Shown: positions 1-9,164, numbered from the stretch's first letter. The stretch is 56,417 nucleotides of DNA from Flavimaricola sp. (GCA_020629175.1 JAHDDU010000004.1:16974-73390), one strand, 5' to 3'. Made by a program: numbers and translations. Notes: generated from the sequence alone by a model not told the origin.

Positions 1-56
1 GACTGGCGAACCCGCGCGATCTGACTATGTGTGGGGCAGACTGTCTGGGGGGCATT

Positions 57-2918
57 ATGCCAGAGCTGAAGAACATCGAAGTCCGCGGCGCGCGCGAGCA
101 TAATCTCAAAGGGATCGATGTTGATATCCCGCGCGACCAGTTGGTGGTGATTACGGGTCTGTCCGGCTCAGGCAAGTCATCTCTCGCCTTTGACACGATC
201 TATGCGGAAGGGCAGCGACGGTACGTCGAGAGCCTTAGCGCCTACGCGCGGCAGTTCCTCGACATGATGGAAAAGCCGGATGTGGATCACATTGCAGGCC
301 TGAGCCCCGCGATTTCTATTGAGCAGAAGACAACGTCTAAGAACCCGCGGTCTACCGTCGGCACGGTGACCGAGATTTATGACTACATGCGTCTGCTCTT
401 TGCCCGCGCGGGAACGCCGTTTAGCCCTGCGACCGGCCTGCCGATTGAGGCGCAGCAAGTGCAGGATATGGTCGACCGTGTCATGGCGATGGAGGAGGGC
501 ACGCGCGGCTATATGCTCGCCCCGATCGTGCGAGACCGGAAGGGAGAATACCGCAAGGAAATGCTCGAGCTGCGCAAGCAGGGCTTTCAGCGGGTGAAGG
601 TGGACGGAGAGTTCTACGAGCTTGATAGCCCGCCAGAGCTGGACAAGAAATTCCGCCACGACATCGACGTGGTTGTCGACCGGATTGTGGTGCGTGAGGG
701 GGTTGAGACCCGGCTTGCAGACTCCTTTCGCACGGCGCTGGACCTAGCCGATGGGATCACCATTCTTGAGACGGCGCCAAAAGAGGGCGAGCCGGAGCGG
801 ATCACCTTCTCTGAAAAGTTTGCCTGCCCGGTCAGCGGGTTCACGATCCCGGAAATCGAACCACGCCTCTTCTCGTTCAACGCGCCGTTCGGCGCATGCC
901 CCCAATGCGATGGTTTGGGGCATGAGCTGTTCTTTGACGAGCGGTTGGTCGTTCCCGATGTAACGCTCAAGATCGCCGACGGTGCCCTGGCACCTTGGCG
1001 CAAGGGCAAGAGCCCGTACTTTCTGCAAACGATTGAGGCGATTGCCAAGCATTACGGGTTTAACAAAAGCAGCCGTTGGAAAGACCTCGACCCAAAGGTT
1101 CAGGAGGTCTTCCTGCGCGGGTCAGGCGAAGAAGAGATCAAGTTCCGTTATGATGAGGGCGGGCGGGTCTATCAGGTGGAGCGTGCTTTTGAGGGCGTGA
1201 TCCCCAACATGGAGCGACGCTACCGCGAGACCGACAGCAACTGGATCCGCGAAGAGTTCGAGCAATATCAGAACAACCGCCCCTGTGGCACTTGCGGAGG
1301 CTACCGGCTGCGGCAAGAGGCACTGGCGGTCAAAATCGGTGGTCTTCATGTGGGCGAGGTTGTCCAGATGTCGATCAAGGAGGCTTATGATTGGTGCCAA
1401 GCGGTGCCAGAGCATCTGACGGCGCAGAAAAACGAAATTGCGCGGGCTATCCTTAAAGAGATCCGCGAACGGCTTGGGTTCCTGAATAACGTTGGTCTGG
1501 AATATCTGACGCTGTCGCGCAATTCGGGCACATTGTCGGGCGGCGAAAGCCAGCGGATCAGGCTGGCCAGCCAGATTGGCTCGGGGCTCACCGGGGTTCT
1601 CTATGTGCTGGATGAGCCGTCGATTGGCCTGCACCAGCGCGACAATGACCGGCTGCTGACAACGCTGAAGAACCTGCGCGATCAAGGGAACACTGTGATC
1701 GTGGTTGAGCATGATGAAGAAGCGATCCGCGAGGCGGACTACGTGTTCGACATCGGGCCTGGCGCTGGCGTTCACGGCGGGCAGGTCGTGTCGCATGGGC
1801 CGCCCAAGAAGATTATGGCCGACAAGAAATCACTGACGGGTCAGTATCTTGTGGGCAAAAAAGAAATCGCCGTGCCTGCTACGCGCCGCAAGGGCAACAA
1901 GAAGAAGTTGACGGTCAAAAAGGCCACCGGCAACAACCTGCAGAATGTAACGGTCGACTTTCCACTTGGTAAGTTTATCTGCGTCACCGGTGTTTCGGGT
2001 GGTGGCAAATCGACGTTGACGATTGAAACACTGTTCAAACAAGCCTCGCAAAAGCTCAACGGTGCACGCCAGACACCTGCACCTTGCGAAACAATTACCG
2101 GGTTCGAACATCTGGATAAGGTCATCGACATTGACCAGCGCCCCATTGGTCGGACGCCACGGTCAAACCCTGCGACGTACACTGGTGCTTTCACCCCGAT
2201 CCGCGACTGGTTCGCTGGCCTTCCTGAGGCCAAGGCGCGGGGATATAAGCCGGGTCGCTTTAGCTTTAACGTCAAGGGCGGGCGGTGCGAGGCGTGTCAG
2301 GGCGATGGCGTGCTGAAAGTTGAGATGCACTTTTTGCCGGACGTCTATGTGACCTGTGAAACCTGTCAGGGCGCGCGCTACAACCGTGAAACGCTCGAGA
2401 TCAAGTTCAAGGGCAAGAGCATTGCCGATGTGCTCGACATGACGGTCGAGGATGCGCAGGATTTCTTTAAGGCTGTTCCCAGCATCCGCGACAAGATGGA
2501 CGCGCTGATGAAGGTGGGGCTGGGCTATATCAAGGTGGGCCAGCAGGCGACGACGCTCTCAGGCGGTGAAGCGCAGCGGGTGAAATTGTCCAAGGAGTTG
2601 GCCAAACGATCGACGGGACGGACGCTCTACATTCTGGACGAGCCGACGACGGGCCTGCATTTTGAAGACGTGCGCAAACTGCTGGAAGTGCTGCACCACT
2701 TGGTGGAGCAAGGCAATTCCATGATTGTGATTGAACACAACCTTGATGTGGTAAAAACCGCTGACTGGATCATCGACATCGGGCCAGAAGGGGGCGATGG
2801 CGGCGGCCAAGTTGTGGCAACAGGAACGCCCGAAGATGTGGCTAAGGTCTCTGCGTCGCATACCGGGCGCTACCTCGCGCCGATGCTGGTTTCCAAAGGG
2901 CAAGTTGCCGCAGAATAG
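57..2918 (+). CDS. uvrA: Excinuclease ABC subunit A
   Basis: UvrA is the damage-recognition ATPase of nucleotide excision repair; it acts as a dimer and loads UvrB at lesions. The protein has about 953 residues, normal for the family. The sequence shows a Walker A near the N-terminus (GLSGSGKSS), a zinc-finger set of CxxC pairs (CPQCDGLG, then CGTCGG), the ABC signature [12 protein letters not shown] followed by a Walker B with [10 protein letters not shown], then a second Walker A (GVSGGGKST), a second zinc finger (CEACQGDG and CETCQG) and a second signature [12 protein letters not shown] chose the ATG at 57, where family proteins begin (MPELKNIEV); an in-frame ATG at 27 would add ten unrelated residues. 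A G-rich stretch just upstream can act as ribosome site. I see no clear SOS box in the 56 bases available. Confidence 0.97.
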   Translation: MPELKNIEVRGAREHNLKGIDVDIPRDQLVVITGLSGSGKSSLAFDTIYAEGQRRYVESLSAYARQFLDMMEKPDVDHIAGLSPAISIEQKTTSKNPRSTVGTVTEIYDYMRLLFARAGTPFSPATGLPIEAQQVQDMVDRVMAMEEGTRGYMLAPIVRDRKGEYRKEMLELRKQGFQRVKVDGEFYELDSPPELDKKFRHDIDVVVDRIVVREGVETRLADSFRTALDLADGITILETAPKEGEPERITFSEKFACPVSGFTIPEIEPRLFSFNAPFGACPQCDGLGHELFFDERLVVPDVTLKIADGALAPWRKGKSPYFLQTIEAIAKHYGFNKSSRWKDLDPKVQEVFLRGSGEEEIKFRYDEGGRVYQVERAFEGVIPNMERRYRETDSNWIREEFEQYQNNRPCGTCGGYRLRQEALAVKIGGLHVGEVVQMSIKEAYDWCQAVPEHLTAQKNEIARAILKEIRERLGFLNNVGLEYLTLSRNSGTLSGGESQRIRLASQIGSGLTGVLYVLDEPSIGLHQRDNDRLLTTLKNLRDQGNTVIVVEHDEEAIREADYVFDIGPGAGVHGGQVVSHGPPKKIMADKKSLTGQYLVGKKEIAVPATRRKGNKKKLTVKKATGNNLQNVTVDFPLGKFICVTGVSGGGKSTLTIETLFKQASQKLNGARQTPAPCETITGFEHLDKVIDIDQRPIGRTPRSNPATYTGAFTPIRDWFAGLPEAKARGYKPGRFSFNVKGGRCEACQGDGVLKVEMHFLPDVYVTCETCQGARYNRETLEIKFKGKSIADVLDMTVEDAQDFFKAVPSIRDKMDALMKVGLGYIKVGQQATTLSGGEAQRVKLSKELAKRSTGRTLYILDEPTTGLHFEDVRKLLEVLHHLVEQGNSMIVIEHNLDVVKTADWIIDIGPEGGDGGGQVVATGTPEDVAKVSASHTGRYLAPMLVSKGQVAAE

Positions 2919-2976
2919 TCGCCGAATCACCGTAGGAATTTGTGGTTATCGTCAGGGTTGAGCGCTGATTTTTGCG

Positions 2977-3015
2977 CCCCTTCAAATGAGGGGTTTGGCG
3001 ATTTTTGATTGTTTT
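2977..3015 (+). terminator. Possible terminator after uvrA
   Basis: A short stem CCCCT/AGGGG with a seven-base loop (2977-2993) is followed by a T-rich run (GATTTTTGATTGTTTT). The stem is only five pairs, so this is a weak call. The rest of the 260 bases between uvrA and the next gene shows no coding potential. Confidence 0.4.
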
Positions 3016-3178
3016 CTTATATGAGACAATAGGATGCTTGCCAGAACTCTGTTTCAGTTTAGCACGCCCTTTACAGCGTAGGGTTGCGCACTCCCCGATA
3101 TGACACACAGTTTTGCCTTATTTGTTAATACAGGTTAAGATTGCATTACTTGTAGTAAGTTTATTTGGGAAGTTGGTA

Positions 3179-3766
3179 ATGAAATACGTACTGAGTGGGG
3201 TGTTTGCCGCTGCTGTTATTGCAAGCGGTGCGAACGCTGTAACTGTTGCATCGCCGAGTTGTGATCCGGCCGGTGTAACGATCGACAACTACGGAAATTC
3301 AGATCTACAGCTGTGCAACATCAGCGGCAACGACACTGGGAATAACTCGACATTCCTGGCTGATCTGAACGCTGGTCTTCTGTTCAGCGGCTATGGCAGT
3401 GCTGATCTGGGTGATATGTGGAGCCTTGTCGGTAAATCTGATCAGGTCGGTGATGTGAATAGCGATCTGTCGGTCGGGTCTGGTGTTTGGAGCGCGACGG
3501 GATTGGGGACAATCACTGTTGTAACTCTGAAGGCCGGCAGTGAGTTCTCAGCGTTCTTGTTTGATGGAACCGATCCGACGGTGTCCGGAACTTTTAACAC
3601 GTTGCTGGCGAACATGGCGGATGGTAGCGGCCTTTCCGGTCGGGGGCTTTCGCACCTTGGTATCTTTACGGTGTCTGGTGATGTCGCACCTGTACCAGTG
3701 CCCGCTGCTGGCCTGATGCTGCTGACAGCGTTGGGCGCAGGGGCAATGCTGCGTCGCCGTCGCTGA
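3179..3766 (+). CDS. Secreted protein with VPLPA-type C-terminal sorting tail
   Basis: About 195 residues. The N-terminus is a signal peptide (MKYVLSGVFAAAVIASGANA). The C-terminus is a sorting tail: the motif VPVPAAG, a hydrophobic stretch and a terminal RRRR. This matches the VPLPA-CTERM form of the PEP-CTERM/exosortase system common in Rhodobacterales, in which the tail is recognised and processed at the inner membrane during export, often of exopolysaccharide-associated proteins. The middle is rich in Ser, Gly, Asp and Asn with two or three cysteines and has no domain I recognise. I use the ATG at 3179, with GGGAAG upstream; an upstream in-frame ATG at 3113 would put 22 residues before the signal peptide. 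No exosortase gene lies in this window, so the processing enzyme must be elsewhere. Confidence 0.8.
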   Translation: MKYVLSGVFAAAVIASGANAVTVASPSCDPAGVTIDNYGNSDLQLCNISGNDTGNNSTFLADLNAGLLFSGYGSADLGDMWSLVGKSDQVGDVNSDLSVGSGVWSATGLGTITVVTLKAGSEFSAFLFDGTDPTVSGTFNTLLANMADGSGLSGRGLSHLGIFTVSGDVAPVPVPAAGLMLLTALGAGAMLRRRR

Positions 3767-3792
3767 AACCCGAAGTCAAAAGATGAAAACGC

Positions 3793-3817
3793 AAAGGCCG
3801 CCCATGAGGCGGCCTTT
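3793..3817 (+). terminator. Intrinsic terminator, possibly two-way
   Basis: A perfect ten-pair stem (AAAGGCCGCC/GGCGGCCTTT, loop CATGA) lies 26 bases after the VPLPA-tailed protein. The A-rich start and T-rich end of the stem let it serve that gene and the short minus-strand gene that ends at 3824. Confidence 0.85.
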
Positions 3818-3823
3818 GTGCAT

Positions 3824-3907
3824 TTACAGTCCTGCGCGGTAGAGCCAGATCAGGCCCAACGCCGCAAACAATAGAATAAACAGTCCAACGACCATTGGCG
3901 TTGCCAT
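3824..3907 (-). CDS. Small single-span membrane protein, 27 residues
   Basis: A very short reading frame with a strong ribosome site (AAGGAGAT, seven bases before the ATG). The product begins MATPMVVGLFILLFAALGL and ends with Trp-Leu-Tyr-Arg-Ala-Gly-Leu, which makes one hydrophobic helix with a basic C-terminal end. It ends next to a two-way terminator. I do not recognise a family and assign no function. The good ribosome site, the clean transmembrane composition and the terminator argue that it is translated. It is transcribed towards the VPLPA protein and lies upstream of, and in the same direction as, nothing else, so it is probably its own unit. Confidence 0.6.
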   Translation of the reverse strand: MATPMVVGLFILLFAALGLIWLYRAGL

Positions 3908-3973
3908 GACACATCTCCTTTGTTTGATTGCGACATTCTGCCGCAATCACGCTGAGGCGTCAAATGACCGGAT

Positions 3974-4321
3974 TTAGCCGACTGTCAACGATCCGCGCAT
4001 GCTTGGGTGAATGGCGCAGAAATAGGGGAAGCTGGCTGCGCCATTGAATGTCAGCGTTGCGGACTGTCCGCGCTGCAACGTGCCGGTGTCAAACGCGCCG
4101 TTGTCTGCCGTGGCTGTATGGGGTGCGCTGTCTTCGTTGATAAATGTCACGCTATCGCCTGCGTTGATCGTCAGGTTGGCCGGTTCAAACGTGAAATTCG
4201 TGATCCGAACCGTATGGGTTGTCGCATGACCGTCTGCACGCGCTTTGATCGCCAGCGCAGGAATTGTCGCAGCACAGGCGGTGAGTGTCAGGAATTCGCG
4301 GCGGGATTTAATCATTCTCAT
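3974..4321 (-). CDS. Tat-exported cupredoxin (amicyanin/plastocyanin-like)
   Basis: A small periplasmic blue-copper electron carrier of about 115 residues. The N-terminus has a twin-arginine signal (SRREFLTLT) and an Ala-rich end at ARADGHA. The mature part is one cupredoxin domain with the type 1 copper ligands in order: His in APHTA (residue 68), then Cys102, His105 and Met108 in FCAIHPSM. I chose the second ATG, at 4321, because GGAG sits six bases before it; the ATG at 4333 has no ribosome site. It lies alone between a small membrane peptide and mmsA, so the electron partner cannot be read from context. The usual partners of such proteins are amine dehydrogenases or cytochromes, and none is encoded nearby. 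Confidence 0.88.
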   Translation of the reverse strand: MRMIKSRREFLTLTACAATIPALAIKARADGHATTHTVRITNFTFEPANLTINAGDSVTFINEDSAPHTATADNGAFDTGTLQRGQSATLTFNGAASFPYFCAIHPSMRGSLTVG

Positions 4322-4417
4322 GTTCGTCTCCATGTCGTTGTCTGGATGAAATCACGGGTGGCCCGCATCGAAAGTTTCACATGGATTCGAAAAAATGCAA
4401 ATTCCCCAAAATAGGGG

Positions 4418-4447
4418 GCAGGCCGCATTGTTTTCCACGCGGCCTGC
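4418..4447 (-). terminator. Terminator of mmsA
   Basis: A perfect nine-pair stem (GCAGGCCGC/GCGGCCTGC) with a 12-base loop. On the minus strand it is followed by CCCCTATTTT and further T-rich sequence. It lies nine bases beyond the mmsA stop codon. Confidence 0.75.
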
Positions 4448-4455
4448 GGATTGCT

Positions 4456-5955
4456 TTAGTCCATCGGTTTAAAGTTGAACTCGCCGCCCTCGCGAATGCC
4501 CGAAGGCCAGCGGGATGTGATGGTTTTTGTCCGCGTGTAAAACTTGAAAGCGTCTGGCCCGTGCTGGTTCAGATCGCCGAACACCGATTTTTTCCAGCCG
4601 CCAAAGGTGTGGTAGGCCAACGGGACGGGGATCGGGACGTTGACGCCGATCATACCCACGTTGACGCGGGCGGCAAAGTCGCGCGCTGTATCGCCATCGC
4701 GCGTAAAGATCGCGGTGCCATTGCCGTATTCGTGGTCCATGGCGAGGCCGAGCGCCTCCTCGTAGCTTTGCGCGCGGACAGTTGAGAGGACCGGGCCGAA
4801 GATCTCGGTTTTGTAGATGTCCATGTCCTTGGTGACGTTGTCGAACAGATGGGGCCCTACAAAGTAGCCGTCTTCATAGCCTTGCAGGCTGAAGTTGCGG
4901 CCATCGACCACGAGTTTCGCGCCCTGATCAACGCCGGTTTGTACGAGCCGTTCAATGTTGGCCTTGGCTGCCGCAGTGACAACCGGACCGTAGTCTACAT
5001 CATCCCCGGCTGTGTAAGGGCCAACCTTGAGCTTTTCGATGCGAGGGACGAGCTCTTCAATCAGTCTATCGGCTGTTTCATCGCCCACAGGGACGGCAAC
5101 CGAGATTGCCATGCAGCGTTCGCCCGCAGCGCCATAGCCTGCGCCAACGAGCGCGTCTGCGGCTTGGGCCATATCGGCGTCCGGCATGACGATCATGTGG
5201 TTCTTGGCGCCACCAAAACATTGCACGCGCTTGCCGTTCGAACAGCCGCGCCCGTAGATGTATTCAGCGATCGGGGTGGAGCCGACAAAGCCGATGGATT
5301 GGACAATCTCATTGTCGAGCAGGGCGTCAACGGCCTCTTTGTCGCCATTGACGACTTGCAGGATGCCTTTGGGCAGGCCCGCTTCCTCCATCAGCTCGGC
5401 CAGCATCAGGGGCACGGAAGGGTCCCGTTCGGATGGTTTGAGGATGAAAGCGTTGCCGCAGACAATGGCGGGGGCGAACATCCACATCGGGATCATGGCG
5501 GGGAAGTTGAAAGGCGTGATGCCCGCTGTCACGCCCAGCGGCTGTTTCATCGAATACATGTCGATGCCGGGGCCCGCGCTGTCGGTGAACTCCCCCTTCA
5601 GGAGCTGAGGCGCGCCGATGCAGTACTCGACAACTTCAAGACCCCGCTGCACGTCGCCTTTTGCATCAGGGATGGTTTTGCCGTGCTCGCGGCTCAAAGC
5701 TTCGGCCAGCTTGTCCATATCGCGGTGCAGGAGGCTGACAAAGGCCATCATCACCCGCGCGCGGCGCTGCGGATTCACTGCGGCCCATGCGGGTTGTGCG
5801 GCGGCGGCGATTTCGACGGCTGCATCCACTTCGGCTTTGGAGGCCAGAGGGACGCGGTATTGCGCCTCGCCAATCGCGGGGTTCATGACATCAGCGAAGC
5901 GGTCAGATGTGCCGGCGACATGCGCGCCGTTAACGTAGTGGGTGAGGTCAGACAT
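4456..5955 (-). CDS. mmsA: Methylmalonate-semialdehyde dehydrogenase (CoA-acylating)
   Basis: MmsA oxidises methylmalonate semialdehyde and malonate semialdehyde to propionyl-CoA and acetyl-CoA with NAD and CoA, in valine, beta-alanine and myo-inositol breakdown. The 499 residues are the usual length. The aldehyde dehydrogenase fold is shown by GITPFNFPAMIPMWMFAPA, the ILKPSERDPSVP segment, GFVGSTPIAEYIY and the catalytic cysteine in GAAGERCMAIS. That Cys context and the missing general-base Glu are typical of the CoA-acylating MmsA subfamily. No other valine or inositol genes are nearby. The gene is divergent from a LysR regulator 102 bases away, which is its likely regulator. Confidence 0.95.
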   Translation of the reverse strand: MSDLTHYVNGAHVAGTSDRFADVMNPAIGEAQYRVPLASKAEVDAAVEIAAAAQPAWAAVNPQRRARVMMAFVSLLHRDMDKLAEALSREHGKTIPDAKGDVQRGLEVVEYCIGAPQLLKGEFTDSAGPGIDMYSMKQPLGVTAGITPFNFPAMIPMWMFAPAIVCGNAFILKPSERDPSVPLMLAELMEEAGLPKGILQVVNGDKEAVDALLDNEIVQSIGFVGSTPIAEYIYGRGCSNGKRVQCFGGAKNHMIVMPDADMAQAADALVGAGYGAAGERCMAISVAVPVGDETADRLIEELVPRIEKLKVGPYTAGDDVDYGPVVTAAAKANIERLVQTGVDQGAKLVVDGRNFSLQGYEDGYFVGPHLFDNVTKDMDIYKTEIFGPVLSTVRAQSYEEALGLAMDHEYGNGTAIFTRDGDTARDFAARVNVGMIGVNVPIPVPLAYHTFGGWKKSVFGDLNQHGPDAFKFYTRTKTITSRWPSGIREGGEFNFKPMD

Positions 5956-6013
5956 GAAGGGCTCCCAATTTGCTTTGGCTTTAGTCTAGTCTTGCAATCA
6001 TGTCGGAAACAGC

Positions 6014-6036
6014 CAAAACACGACCAATTGGTTTTG
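6014..6036. promoter_or_regulatory. LysR-type operator candidate between mmsA and its divergent regulator
   Basis: A perfect dyad CAAAAC-N11-GTTTTG lies in the 102-base gap between the divergent starts of mmsA and the LysR gene. The arm spacing fits the T-N11-A rule of LysR sites. A second, overlapping dyad (TTGC-N6-GCAA, 6034-6047) extends it. The position suits control of mmsA and autoregulation. Confidence 0.5.
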
Positions 6037-6057
6037 CAAAAACGCAAGGGTGACTGA

Positions 6058-6963
6058 ATGGATTGGGATGACATGCGCGTGTTTTTGCAGGTGGCGCGGG
6101 CCGAGAGTCTGACAGCCGCGGGCCGCCGATTGGGGCTTGATCCCGCAACTGTGGGCCGACGCGTCGCACGGTTGGAAGATCGATTGGGCGCGGCGCTCTT
6201 CGTGAAATCGCCGCAGGGCTATGCGCTGACTGAGCGGGGCGAACGGTTGCGCGCGCATGTAGCGGACGCAGAAACCGCGCTAAAACTCGGAGCAGAGGAA
6301 GGTGCGGAGGCCGAAGGGCTACGCGGGCAAATTCGAATTGGCGCGCCAGATGGTGCGGCGAATTACCTGTTGCCGCAAGTCTGTGCGGCGATCCAAGAGG
6401 ATAATCCTGATCTTGAGGTGCAAATTCTGGCTTTGCCGCGTGTCGTAAACCTCTCCAAACGCGAGGCCGATATGGCGATCACCGTCAGCCCGCCCAGCGC
6501 CGGGCGGCTGACGGTTCAGAAGGTCACGGATTACACGCTGCATCTGGCCATGCGCAGAGATACTGTTGTGCCGTTGGACATCGCTGCGGCTGCGCACCTG
6601 CCCTTGGTGGGCTATATCCCTGACATGATCTTTGACCGTGAGTTGGATTACCTTGATGCGGTGGGCCGTAATGCGGTGCAATTGGCCTCCAACTCTGTGG
6701 CCGTGCAGGTGCAGATGTTGCGTCAGGGTGGGATTGGGATTGTGCACGACTTTGCCCTGCCATCCGCGCCAGAGCTGCGGCGGGTGCTGATGGATGAGGT
6801 CTCTCTGAGGCGGGCATTCTATCTCGTTCGTCATGCTGCTGACAGAAAATCCGAGCGGATCAATGCATTTGCAGAGCGGCTCATCAGCGGCCTTAAGAGT
6901 GAAGTGGCCAGGTTGGAACGGGCTGTTTCCTTGACAGAACAGGCAGATATGGAAGAGGCTTGA
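6058..6963 (+). CDS. LysR family transcriptional regulator, probable mmsA regulator
   Basis: A 301-residue regulator with an N-terminal winged helix-turn-helix (MDWDDMRVFLQVARAES, LTAAGRRLGLDPATVGRRVARLEDR) and a C-terminal substrate-binding domain of the LysR type. It is read away from mmsA across a 102-base gap that holds a LysR-type dyad, so it probably controls mmsA in response to an intermediate of the pathway. This link is inferred from position. The C-terminal 20 residues are acidic and extend a little past the usual end. Confidence 0.9.
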   Translation: MDWDDMRVFLQVARAESLTAAGRRLGLDPATVGRRVARLEDRLGAALFVKSPQGYALTERGERLRAHVADAETALKLGAEEGAEAEGLRGQIRIGAPDGAANYLLPQVCAAIQEDNPDLEVQILALPRVVNLSKREADMAITVSPPSAGRLTVQKVTDYTLHLAMRRDTVVPLDIAAAAHLPLVGYIPDMIFDRELDYLDAVGRNAVQLASNSVAVQVQMLRQGGIGIVHDFALPSAPELRRVLMDEVSLRRAFYLVRHAADRKSERINAFAERLISGLKSEVARLERAVSLTEQADMEEA

Positions 6964-6996
6964 AGTCTAGAACAAAGAAAATGAGGAGGCTCAGCC

Positions 6997-7431
6997 ATGC
7001 TGGTGCAACAAATTCTAAGTTCGAAATCCGACACAGCCGTGTTGAGCGTTACCCCTGACACGCCGGTAAGTGAGGCTGCTGCCTTACTGTCGGAGAAACG
7101 CATTGGCACCGTTGTTGTGTCCTCAGACGGCGCGTCGCCGGACGGAATCTTATCCGAGCGTGACATCGTGCGCGAGATTGGGCGCAACGGGGCAGGGTGC
7201 CTGACGGGGCCGGTATCGTCTTTAATGACGGCGCGGCCTGTGACTTGCGGCAGCCAGGAAACCGCCGATCAGGTGCTCGAGAAGATGACGGCTGGACGGT
7301 TCCGCCATTTGCCGGTGGTTGAGAGTGGGACGATGATTGGGCTGATTTCGATCGGTGACGTCGTCAAGGCCCGCCTTGCAGAGTTGGCGATGGAGAAAAC
7401 CGCGCTCGAAGATATGGTGATGGGGCGTTAA
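6997..7431 (+). CDS. Tandem CBS domain protein
   Basis: 144 residues made almost entirely of two CBS domains, the first with LSVTPDTPVSEAAALLSEKRIGTVVV and the second with SSLMTARPVTCGSQETADQVLEKMT and RFRHLPVVESG. Such stand-alone pairs bind adenosine nucleotides (AMP, ATP, NADH or SAM) and act as energy sensors. The start has a good ribosome site (AGGAGG). The target is unknown; neighbours are a LysR regulator and coaD, with 67 bases before coaD. Confidence 0.92.
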   Translation: MLVQQILSSKSDTAVLSVTPDTPVSEAAALLSEKRIGTVVVSSDGASPDGILSERDIVREIGRNGAGCLTGPVSSLMTARPVTCGSQETADQVLEKMTAGRFRHLPVVESGTMIGLISIGDVVKARLAELAMEKTALEDMVMGR

Positions 7432-7498
7432 CCACGGCTTGCATCCGCGCCGAATATGCGGATGGTGTCGCGCAAGTTTATGACGCGAAAGGTGAGCC

Positions 7499-7993
7499 AT
7501 GCGCATAGGATTGTACCCCGGCACGTTTGATCCGGTGACGCTCGGCCATACGGATATTATCCGGCGGGCCTGTTCGCTGGTGGACCGGCTGGTGATCGGT
7601 GTGGCGATCAACCGCGATAAGGGGCCTCTTTTTTCGCTGGATGAGCGGGTCGCGATGGTCGAGGCTGAAACAGCCGCGATTGCCAAAGGCACCGGATGCG
7701 AGATCGTGACCCATCCGTTTGAGAACCTGCTGATCGATTGTGCCCGCGATGTGGACGCCAGCCTGATCATCCGCGGCCTACGGGCTGTGGCGGATTTTGA
7801 GTATGAATATCAAATGGTTGGCATGAACCGCGCGCTGGATAACAGCATTGAAACCGTCTTCTTGATGGCCGAGGCGCAACATCAGGCGATCGCTTCGAAA
7901 CTCGTCAAGGAAATTTGTCGTCTGGGTGGCGATGTGTCGAAATTCGTCTCACCCGCCGTCAAAACGCAGCTTGAGACACGCCTGAACCGATGA
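7499..7993 (+). CDS. coaD: Phosphopantetheine adenylyltransferase
   Basis: CoaD transfers AMP from ATP to 4'-phosphopantetheine, the fourth step of coenzyme A synthesis. The 164-residue length is normal. The nucleotidyltransferase signature is present at the N-terminus (YPGTFDPVTLGHTDII, with the T-x-G-H nucleotide-binding motif), as are DASLIIRGLRAVADFEYE and the late ASKLVKEI segment. It overlaps the next gene by four bases (ATGA), so both are probably translated from one message. Confidence 0.97.
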   Translation: MRIGLYPGTFDPVTLGHTDIIRRACSLVDRLVIGVAINRDKGPLFSLDERVAMVEAETAAIAKGTGCEIVTHPFENLLIDCARDVDASLIIRGLRAVADFEYEYQMVGMNRALDNSIETVFLMAEAQHQAIASKLVKEICRLGGDVSKFVSPAVKTQLETRLNR

Positions 7994-8757
7994 GGGCGGT
8001 GATCCGCGCCGGGATGGTTCTTGGCGTAGGTTACGCGCTATACGCCGCTTTGGCGGTTTGGGCGCACACGCAGTTCATTTACCCGTTTGCTCAAGGCGGG
8101 TTTGATCGTTCCGGCTACACCGAAGTCGTTCACGATGGTGCGCTGTTTTACGTCGGCGACGGTGAAGGCGAGATCGTCCTGTTCTTTATGGGCAACGGCG
8201 GCGCGCTAAGGCTCTTTGAGCCTATTTTTGCGACACATGAAGCGGCCGGTCGCCGTGTTGTGGCGCTACAATATCCCGGCGGCGGTGGTGTCGATGGCGA
8301 GGTGAGTGAGGACATCCTTAAAGCACAGGCGCTGGTGGTCTATGATTGGATCGTGGGCGAGGGCGCGGGGATTACGGTTCATGGCTATTCGCTCGGTACC
8401 TCCTTGGCGCAATACGTTGCCTCGGAACGGGAGGTCTCAGCCGTCATCCTTGATGCGCCGTTTGTCCGCATGTGTGAGATCATGAGCCGCCGCTCGTGGT
8501 TGCCCGCATGCTGGCTGCCGGGTGTTCAGACGTGGGACAGTGCGGCCTATGCTGACGAGATCACAGCCCCCGTTTTGATCCAGCACGGCCAAGACGATGG
8601 ATTGATCCCTGTCACTGATGGTCAGAGGCTCTCTGAAATTCTCGAAATCAGTGGCGCTGTTGTGCGGTTTGAAGTTGTGCCTGATGCCAACCACGGAACC
8701 CTCCCGCTGGCGGCAGGGTATGCCGAGACCATTGCCGGTTTCCTAGTCTCACAATAG
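7990..8757 (+). CDS. Membrane-anchored or exported alpha/beta hydrolase
   Basis: 255 residues. The N-terminus is a hydrophobic helix (GMVLGVGYALYAALAVWA) that may anchor the protein in the membrane. The catalytic residues of a serine hydrolase can be seen: the nucleophile elbow GYSLGTS, an acid in HGQDDGLIP and a His in DANHGTLP. It resembles the BEM46/YfhR-like hydrolases, whose substrates are not known. It shares ATGA with the coaD stop and is followed by a terminator. Confidence 0.85.
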   Translation: MRAVIRAGMVLGVGYALYAALAVWAHTQFIYPFAQGGFDRSGYTEVVHDGALFYVGDGEGEIVLFFMGNGGALRLFEPIFATHEAAGRRVVALQYPGGGGVDGEVSEDILKAQALVVYDWIVGEGAGITVHGYSLGTSLAQYVASEREVSAVILDAPFVRMCEIMSRRSWLPACWLPGVQTWDSAAYADEITAPVLIQHGQDDGLIPVTDGQRLSEILEISGAVVRFEVVPDANHGTLPLAAGYAETIAGFLVSQ

Positions 8758-8761
8758 CAAA

Positions 8762-8783
8762 AGCCGCCCCTGAGAGGGCGGCT
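8762..8783 (+). terminator. Terminator between two converging genes
   Basis: An eight-pair stem AGCCGCCC/GGGCGGCT with a six-base loop, just after the alpha/beta hydrolase stop and 22 bases from the end of the converging DUF1127 gene. It could serve both. Confidence 0.7.
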
Positions 8784-8804
8784 CTACGTACTGCTTCAGG
8801 ACGC

Positions 8805-8957
8805 TTAGCCGTAGACGGCCTGGCGCGCGATTTTGTCCGCGTCGCCGCGATAAATGTCGAGGTCGAGCGCGATATCAATCGGCAGGCTGGCGAGGGCGCG
8901 ACGTGTCCGGGCGTAGGCTGCGCGCTTTTTCATGGCGGTGTAGAAAGTGTTCAGCAT
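8805..8957 (-). CDS. DUF1127 family small protein
   Basis: A 50-residue basic peptide beginning MLNTFYTAMKKRAAYARTRR and containing ALASLPIDIALDLDIYRGD. This is the pattern of DUF1127 proteins, arginine-rich peptides that in other alphaproteobacteria bind RNA or regulators and affect phosphate, carbon and stress physiology. AAGGA lies eight bases before the ATG. It follows gap1 in the same direction, but a terminator and about 150 bases separate them, so it probably has its own promoter in the AT-rich sequence upstream. Confidence 0.85.
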   Translation of the reverse strand: MLNTFYTAMKKRAAYARTRRALASLPIDIALDLDIYRGDADKIARQAVYG

Positions 8958-9112
8958 GGGAATGATCCTTTCTGGTTTGCCGTTTCACTTGATCCACCAT
9001 GTATCGATGCCACCGCACAAAACAATATCCACAACAGAAGACCGGGATTGCAGTTTGTGCATGGCTCAGCTGTCTAAAAAATGCCTTAATTTTAATCTGT
9101 TACAACAGAAGA

Positions 9113-9137
9113 GGGCCAGAGCATTGCGCCCTGGCCC
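9113..9137 (-). terminator. Terminator of gap1
   Basis: A seven-pair stem GGGCCAG/CTGGCCC with an 11-base loop, 28 bases beyond the gap1 stop. On the minus strand it is followed by TCTTCTGTTG, which is T-rich but broken. Confidence 0.6.
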
Positions 9138-9164
9138 CCTGTGGATAAGTCTGTTTGGCGCTGC

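Noticed and set aside
177..659. Long reading frames opposite uvrA and other confirmed genes
   Set aside because: They are antisense shadows in high-GC DNA with no ribosome site, no family marks and basic, low-complexity composition.
4849..6057. A 402-codon open frame antisense to mmsA
   Set aside because: The sequence is rich in His, Arg, Cys and Gly, typical of an antisense frame, and mmsA is clear on the other strand.
9025..9148. A replication origin after gap1
   Set aside because: Only two DnaA-like boxes are present, with no origin-type gene such as parA, parB, repC, hemE or dnaA nearby.
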